This document shows positions 59,443-64,000 of a DNA stretch of 64,000 bases, one piece after another. The DNA comes from CBDCFV01 sp965261795 (GTDB lineage Bacteria > Chloroflexota > Dehalococcoidia > Lucifugimonadales > UBA3495). The stretch's first letter is position 1. Each line of letters opens with the position of its first letter. The position numbers were made by a program, and so were the translations under genes. The stretch is taken from the NCBI GenBank assembly GCA_965261795.1, contig OZ253476.1, positions 1,984,001-2,048,000 of the forward strand, read 5' to 3'. The notes below the pieces were generated by a model. That model was not told the origin of the DNA, searched no databases, and saw only the letters and a list, made by a program, of their open reading frames with translations.

Positions 59443-60654
59443 TCAGCAGCTTTGGGGGACCAACGCGGCGTATAACTCCGTTACGCGAGCGGCAACGTTA
59501 TCCCAACCCAGCCCTTCCGCCTTTTGACGAGCCGCCACACCCATACTGTGTTGCAGCTTCTTGTTTGATATTATCATTTCGACGGAGTCTGCGAAAGTCT
59601 CCGGGCAACGTAGAGGCGTTAAATATCCGGTGCGCGCGTGTTGAACTATTGTGGACAGGCCGCCGACTCGGGCTGCTACCACGGGTGTGCCGCAAGCCAT
59701 AGACTCTAAAGCAACAAGGCCGAAGCTTTCGTAATAGGAGGGCACCACACACACGTCGGCAGCATTGTAGTATTTCGGCAGGTATTGCTGGTCCACTCTT
59801 CCGACGAAGTCGAACAGGTCGCCCACGTTCAATTCCGCAGCTAAAGAACGCATTCTGTCGACGTCTTCGTCCTGGCCCACTCCGCCGCCGACCACCAGGA
59901 ACCGGACCTCGTCCCGCTTTTCCAGTTGGGCCGCGGTGTGCAGCAACAACTCCGGCCCCTTCAATGGCTCCAGCCTGCCTACGTATAGGAGCACCTTGCC
60001 GCCGTTGATGCCCAATTCATCCCGGACGGTCTGTTGGTCTAACGGGCGAAACAGCGACAGGTCCACCCCGCACGGTATCAAATCTATTGTGTTTGCGTTG
60101 GCTTGATAGAGGCGCACCATGGCGTCTCGTTCGTGAGGCGTGAAGGCGACTACACGGTCCGCCGACGCCATCACCTCTTGCTCGATCCGCTGCCGCGTTT
60201 CCGGTCCCTCCTCGCCCGCGCGCGATTGGGATTTTACGGCTGCCAAAGTATGGAAGGTGGTTACGTGAGGGACACGCCAACTGGAACTCAGCGCCTGCCC
60301 TACCCAGCCGGACAGCCAGTAGTGAGTGTGGACCGCTTGGTAGTCCAGTCCGTTGTCCCTTTGAAATGCAAGGAGCGCATCATTGAATGCAGGCAGGAAA
60401 GGAAACAGGCGCTCCACGGGCGCTTCGGGGTCGCCGCCGGGCAGGTGAATCACTCGTGCAAAAGGGGCGATGTCCGTGGTCTCGTTTGCGCATCCGGGGT
60501 GTTCCCTGGTGAAGACGTCCACTTGTACGCCGCGGTTGGCCAAGGCAATGGCCAACTGCTTGACGTATACGTTCATGCCCCCTGACTTGCCCTCTCCAGG
60601 GGCTGCCAGGGGGCATGCGTGGAACGAGATGAATGCTGCTCTTTCGACGTTCAA
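59443..60654 (-). CDS. Glycosyltransferase family 4 (MshA-like)
   Basis: A 403-residue GT-B enzyme related to sucrose synthase/MshA-type transferases: ISFHACPLAAPGEGKSGGMN near the N-terminus, YVGRLEPLKGPELLLHTAAQ, then VVPSYYESFGLVALESMACG and GLSTIVQHARTGYL. TTG 60654 overlaps the previous stop (TTGA); upstream codons to 60777 are not used because they lie inside the previous gene. It adds a sugar to a small acceptor or a glycolipid. Confidence 0.9.
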   Translation of the reverse strand: MNVERAAFISFHACPLAAPGEGKSGGMNVYVKQLAIALANRGVQVDVFTREHPGCANETTDIAPFARVIHLPGGDPEAPVERLFPFLPAFNDALLAFQRDNGLDYQAVHTHYWLSGWVGQALSSSWRVPHVTTFHTLAAVKSQSRAGEEGPETRQRIEQEVMASADRVVAFTPHERDAMVRLYQANANTIDLIPCGVDLSLFRPLDQQTVRDELGINGGKVLLYVGRLEPLKGPELLLHTAAQLEKRDEVRFLVVGGGVGQDEDVDRMRSLAAELNVGDLFDFVGRVDQQYLPKYYNAADVCVVPSYYESFGLVALESMACGTPVVAARVGGLSTIVQHARTGYLTPLRCPETFADSVEMIISNKKLQHSMGVAARQKAEGLGWDNVAARVTELYAALVPQSC

Positions 60655-61628
60655 CTTCGTCTTACTGTCATCTGGTAAAGGTTGCGCGGCGTGCCGCCAA
60701 GGTGCTGCTTGTAGGTCTCGGAACCCCGCAGGAAGTCGAAATACTCCAGCCTTTGCTCGATAGCTTCCTGCAGGCAAAGGGCGTTTAATAACAGGCCCAC
60801 GCTGTAATAGCCGTAGCCAGGATCGTAGCCGCTGTTGTACAGCAGGCGGGAAGAGGCGTAGTCGAAGCAGAGGCTGGCGGCTACCGTGGTTTGTTCCAAT
60901 TCCATGAAGTACAGCCGCAACACGCCAACTTCCGCCATTCGACGGGACATATTGCGGAAAAACTTCTCCCGGTCAGCGGTCATGTACTCCGCTTTGTCAC
61001 TGCTGCTGAGGCGCATCAAACGAAGAAAGTCATCCAAACGTGACGAGACCTCGTCCGGGTCTGTCACAACGTACCAACGCCAGTCGGGTTGAGCTTCCAA
61101 GCGCCTGAATTTCCGGCGAAGTTCGTGGCGGTTTTTCTTGGAAAGGACTGCCAGGTAGTCGTCCCACGTTGCCGGCAACTGGATGCCGGAGGCAGTGTCT
61201 TCCTGCTGAACCTCTACCGAGTACCCCCGCTCGCGAGCCAAATCGGGCAGGTGCAGCAGCGTTGGCGATGTTTCCACCAAGGAGTCCAGTTGCATTATTT
61301 CCCAAGGCTGGTCTTCCAACTGCTCCAGCAGGACCTCGAAGAACGGGGCTTCGAAGCCTTGGCGCACCATGAAATCGTTATAGTCGACCGTCTCCTGGCT
61401 GCCAAGGAAGGCCAGCGTGTTTCCGGTGCAGGTCAACGAGGCGATGGCGTCAACGCCGTTCGGCGACGGAACATAGAACCCGGCCATTGTCTTCCCGTCG
61501 CCAAAGTTTTCCCACCAGACCTGCTGCCATTGCGGGGAGAGGAACAGGGTGTTTACCGGAGAGGACGGAAGCATACCGATCCACTCCGACTCGATTTCCT
61601 GAAAAGATGTTAATGTTTTCGGGGCCAC
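60651..61628 (-). CDS. GNAT/CelD-like acetyltransferase
   Basis: A 325-residue protein of the Acetyltransf_6 (BcsL/FemAB-like) type: SPQWQQVWWENFGD, SKKNRHELRRKFRRLEAQ, FMELEQTTVAASLCFDY and YDPGYGYYSVGLLLNA. GTG 61628 with GGAGG. Such proteins often act in polysaccharide assembly, consistent with the coupled glycosyltransferase downstream. Confidence 0.85.
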   Translation of the reverse strand: MAPKTLTSFQEIESEWIGMLPSSPVNTLFLSPQWQQVWWENFGDGKTMAGFYVPSPNGVDAIASLTCTGNTLAFLGSQETVDYNDFMVRQGFEAPFFEVLLEQLEDQPWEIMQLDSLVETSPTLLHLPDLARERGYSVEVQQEDTASGIQLPATWDDYLAVLSKKNRHELRRKFRRLEAQPDWRWYVVTDPDEVSSRLDDFLRLMRLSSSDKAEYMTADREKFFRNMSRRMAEVGVLRLYFMELEQTTVAASLCFDYASSRLLYNSGYDPGYGYYSVGLLLNALCLQEAIEQRLEYFDFLRGSETYKQHLGGTPRNLYQMTVRRS

Positions 61629-61632
61629 GAAG

Positions 61633-62142
61633 TTACCTCCGGTTTAACAGGGCTAACAGCCCATCCCTACCAGGGGCGAAGTGTTCGAACCGGCCCCGGG
61701 CTGCCGTGGTGATCACGCGGTTGCCGGGCTTTTGTATCCCGCGCATTGCCATGCACAAATGCTCTGCTTCCAACTGCACCACCACTCCATCAGGGTCAAG
61801 GGCCGACAATATAGAGTCCGCCACTTGTCCGGTAAGCCTCTCTTGCACTTGCAGGCGGCGGGCGGCAACCTCTAAGGCCCGGGCAAGCTTGCTCAGCCCG
61901 GAAATCTTACTGTTGGGGACGTAGGCCATGTGTGCAGTACCGAAAAAGGGAAGCAGATGGTGCTCGCAGAGCGAGTAGAAGGGAATATTCCCCAATACTA
62001 CGGGGTCGCGGTGTTCGGCTTCGAAGACAGTGTCGATGGCTGATGCGGGGTCCAAGCCCACCCCGGAAAGCAGCCACTCGTACATATTGGCTATCCGCTC
62101 CGGCGTCTCCTGTAACCCTTCCCGGCTGGGGTCTTCACCCAC
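61633..62142 (-). CDS. folE: GTP cyclohydrolase I (start uncertain)
   Basis: Converts GTP to dihydroneopterin triphosphate. Zinc ligands in YSLCEHHLLPFFG and EAEHLCMAMRG; GIQKPGN is conserved. GTG 62142 gives 169 residues, but the frame is open upstream and encodes IQQQLVKQAITALLQGVGED, the normal helix before the start. No ATG, GTG or TTG is available there; the only boundary is CTG 62211, which overlaps the thrC stop (CTGA). The true protein is probably about 190 residues. Confidence 0.88.
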   Translation of the reverse strand: MGEDPSREGLQETPERIANMYEWLLSGVGLDPASAIDTVFEAEHRDPVVLGNIPFYSLCEHHLLPFFGTAHMAYVPNSKISGLSKLARALEVAARRLQVQERLTGQVADSILSALDPDGVVVQLEAEHLCMAMRGIQKPGNRVITTAARGRFEHFAPGRDGLLALLNRR

Positions 62143-62207
62143 CCCTTGTAAAAGGGCAGTGATTGCTTGTTTGACCAGTTGCTGTTGAATGCTGTGTACC
62201 CTCGATG

Positions 62208-63269
62208 TCAGGCGACCGTGGCCAAGGCCACCGCCTCTACGGCTTCCATGGTCGGTTCGATCTCTACTGTCTGGTTGACCACGCTCCTGACGGCCAAGTC
62301 AGTGTCTTTCAGACCGTTGCCGGTGAATATGCATACTACCCGCTGCCCCTCAAAGCTCAACCCCTGGCGGTGCATCTTGACTAAGCCGGCGAACGCGGCC
62401 GCCGACGCCGCTTCGCAGAAGATGCCCTCTTTGGAGGCCAACGCCCGGTAAGCGTCCAATATCTCATCGTCGCTTACCCAGTCTATTACCCCTCCGGAAC
62501 TGTCGCGGGCCTCTACCGCGCCCGCCCAACTGGCGGGGTTGCCAATGCGGATGGCGGAGGCGATGGTCTGGGGATTCTTAATTGGCTTTCCACGAACGAT
62601 GGGCGCTGCGCCCTCTGCTTGAAACCCCATCATCTTGGGCAGTTGCTTACTGCGTTCAGAGGCTTGGTACTCCTTGAAACCTTTCCAGTACGCAGTGATG
62701 TTGCCGGCATTGCCCACAGGGATAAAAATGTAGTCGGGCGCCTCTCCCATGGAGTCCACAATTTCGAAAGCCGCAGTCTTCTGCCCTTCGAGGCGATGGG
62801 GGTTGACGGAGTTCACCAGGGTTACGTCATACTTGTAAGTAAAGTCTCGGGCCAGGGCGAGGGCGTCGTCGAAATTTCCGTTGACCATGAGAATCCTGGC
62901 GCCGTAGGCCATGGCTTGGGCCAGCTTCCCCATCGCCACTTCGCCCTTTGGGATTATGACAAAGACCGGCAGGTCGCAATGGGCGCTGTAAGCGGCGGCG
63001 GATGCGCTGGTGTTTCCGGTGGAGGCGCACATCACCGCCCGGCTCCCTTCTTCAAGGGCCTTGGCCATGGCCACCACCATCCCCCGGTCTTTGAAGGAAC
63101 CGGTGGGATTGCACCCCTCAAGCTTGAAATACAGTTCGTCGCAACCCAGTTCTTTGCCAAGGCGGCTGGACTTCACCAGCGGGGTGTTCCCCTCCCCCAT
63201 GGTGATGAGCGGCGTGGCGCCAGTTACGGGAAGGAACTCTTTGTAAGCCTCCAGGACTCCTACAGTCAT
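62208..63269 (-). CDS. thrC: Threonine synthase
   Basis: A 353-residue PLP enzyme converting phosphohomoserine to threonine. The PLP Lys is in CNPTGSFKDRGM; MGEGNTPLVKSSRLG, CASTGNTSASAAAY and the phosphate-loop GNAGNITAYWKGF are all present. ATG 63269 is preferred; GTG 63314 is also open. Upstream is homoserine dehydrogenase, forming a threonine branch. Confidence 0.93.
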   Translation of the reverse strand: MTVGVLEAYKEFLPVTGATPLITMGEGNTPLVKSSRLGKELGCDELYFKLEGCNPTGSFKDRGMVVAMAKALEEGSRAVMCASTGNTSASAAAYSAHCDLPVFVIIPKGEVAMGKLAQAMAYGARILMVNGNFDDALALARDFTYKYDVTLVNSVNPHRLEGQKTAAFEIVDSMGEAPDYIFIPVGNAGNITAYWKGFKEYQASERSKQLPKMMGFQAEGAAPIVRGKPIKNPQTIASAIRIGNPASWAGAVEARDSSGGVIDWVSDDEILDAYRALASKEGIFCEAASAAAFAGLVKMHRQGLSFEGQRVVCIFTGNGLKDTDLAVRSVVNQTVEIEPTMEAVEAVALATVA

Positions 63270-63370
63270 CAGACCCGTTCCGTATCCCCGGCTATTATTG
63301 CTGAGTCCCACCACTACCTCGGATGTGGCGCGGGAGTTGCCGCGCCGGTTTAAACATCATTTCCCGGGCG

Positions 63371-64000
63371 CTATGCCTCGATCCTCAGAAGATTATTCAC
63401 CGCGTGTACGACCTCCAGGTCCACGACCTGCTTCAGCGAGTTCTGGACCGAGGCCTCCACTGCGGGATGGGTTGTAATCACGATGTCGGCCGTCTGGTTA
63501 TCCGGGTTAGTGTCTTTTTGCAACACCGACGCGATGCTGATTTGTCCGTCCCCGAGGATGCGGGCTATCTGAGCCAGCACGCCGGGTTGGTCAGCTAATG
63601 TGAGACGGAGGTAGTACCTGCACAGAAGTTGGTCGATGGAAGCAGGATTGGCGTCTCCGTTCGACCGTGGATTGCCCCGCGCCCAAGGTGTTGCCGGCAT
63701 AGGTCCTTTGGGATGCGACACCAGATTCCTCGCGAGTTCAATCATGTCCCCCACGACGGCGCTGGCGGTGGGTTCACGCCCCGCGCCCATGCCATGGAAG
63801 ATGACGTTGCCGCACAAGCTGCCCTCCACCTCCACCGCATTGTACACCCCGTCAACCTTGGCAAGCATGTGGTCCAAGGGCACCAGTGCAGGGTGAACCC
63901 TGGTTTGCACTGCGCCGTCGCACAGGCTGGCGATGGCCAAGGGCTTGATAGCGTACCCAAGTTCATGGGCATACCGGAAATCCTTGGCCTCCAGCGATGA
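63371..64000 (-). CDS. hom: Homoserine dehydrogenase, C-terminal part (partial)
   Basis: The gene runs off the window end. The visible 209 residues include the catalytic domain end (AKDFRYAHELGYAIKPLAIA, NAVEVEGSLCGNVIFHGMGAG) and a C-terminal ACT domain (YLRLTLADQPGVLAQIARIL), which normally confers threonine feedback. Gene order hom-thrC is typical. Confidence 0.92.
   Translation of the reverse strand, partial: SSLEAKDFRYAHELGYAIKPLAIASLCDGAVQTRVHPALVPLDHMLAKVDGVYNAVEVEGSLCGNVIFHGMGAGREPTASAVVGDMIELARNLVSHPKGPMPATPWARGNPRSNGDANPASIDQLLCRYYLRLTLADQPGVLAQIARILGDGQISIASVLQKDTNPDNQTADIVITTHPAVEASVQNSLKQVVDLEVVHAVNNLLRIEA

Overview
The window reads as about 64 kb of a GC-rich bacterial chromosome. 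The gene content (several luciferase-like flavin oxidoreductases, two GMC oxidoreductases, a Rieske dioxygenase with a LigB-type partner, ThDP and MetE-like enzymes, ETF, many toxin-antitoxin modules, abundant palindromic repeats) and the order tRNA-tuf-rpmG-secE-nusG-rplKAJL are reminiscent of Chloroflexota such as the SAR202/Dehalococcoidia lineages. That placement is an inference; no rRNA gene is present to confirm it.

Layout. 1-9.3 kb: rightward catabolic-looking genes (Zn alcohol dehydrogenase, two GMC oxidoreductases, MetE-like methyltransferase, alpha/beta hydrolase, MFS transporter, VOC protein), with a RelE-type toxin whose antitoxin looks broken. 9.3-16.6 kb: accessory zone with an F420-type oxidoreductase, a 13 x 41-bp tandem array, an 8-bp microsatellite, tiny membrane peptides, a duplicated pair of LRR lipoproteins (one frameshifted), an IS5-type transposase split by an element carrying a 12 x 40-bp array, and VapBC. 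16.6-21.3 kb: two luciferase-like oxidoreductases, an MNT-HEPN fusion, an alpha/beta hydrolase and a methyltransferase. 21.4-26.0 kb: a compact cassette of unrecognised membrane-anchored or secreted proteins, including two clear paralogues and a possible third, a cadherin-repeat protein, a large lipoprotein and a PaREP1/HEPN-like protein. This is one of the two best candidates for something undescribed.

26.1-36.8 kb: dienelactone hydrolase, quinone oxidoreductase, etfAB (etfA with a one-base frameshift), HicAB, HtpX, a membrane protein, a cyclase-family protein, a Uma2 nuclease and a fourth luciferase-like enzyme. 37.0-42.1 kb: one 1704-residue protein joining a DnaQ-like exonuclease, a RecQ helicase and a UvrD-type helicase, the second best candidate. 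42.3-49.3 kb: a leftward aromatic-type catabolic operon (LigB-type dioxygenase, beta-hydroxyacid dehydrogenase, Rieske alpha and beta, two small proteins, PNPOx-like protein, ThDP enzyme). 49.5-55.2 kb: core translation operon with a consensus promoter, three tRNAs, tuf to rplL, and an L10 leader. 55.2-64 kb: EthD protein, a decayed HEPN gene, DUF885 peptidase, LmbE deacetylase, DUF502, glycosyltransferase, acetyltransferase, folE, thrC and the end of a homoserine dehydrogenase.

Three frameshifts (LRR copy 1, etfA, rpmG) each need only a one- or two-base indel. For rpmG and etfA a sequence error is as likely as real decay. Several palindromic repeat families occur both as single copies and as expanded tandem arrays, which is a distinctive genome-wide theme here.
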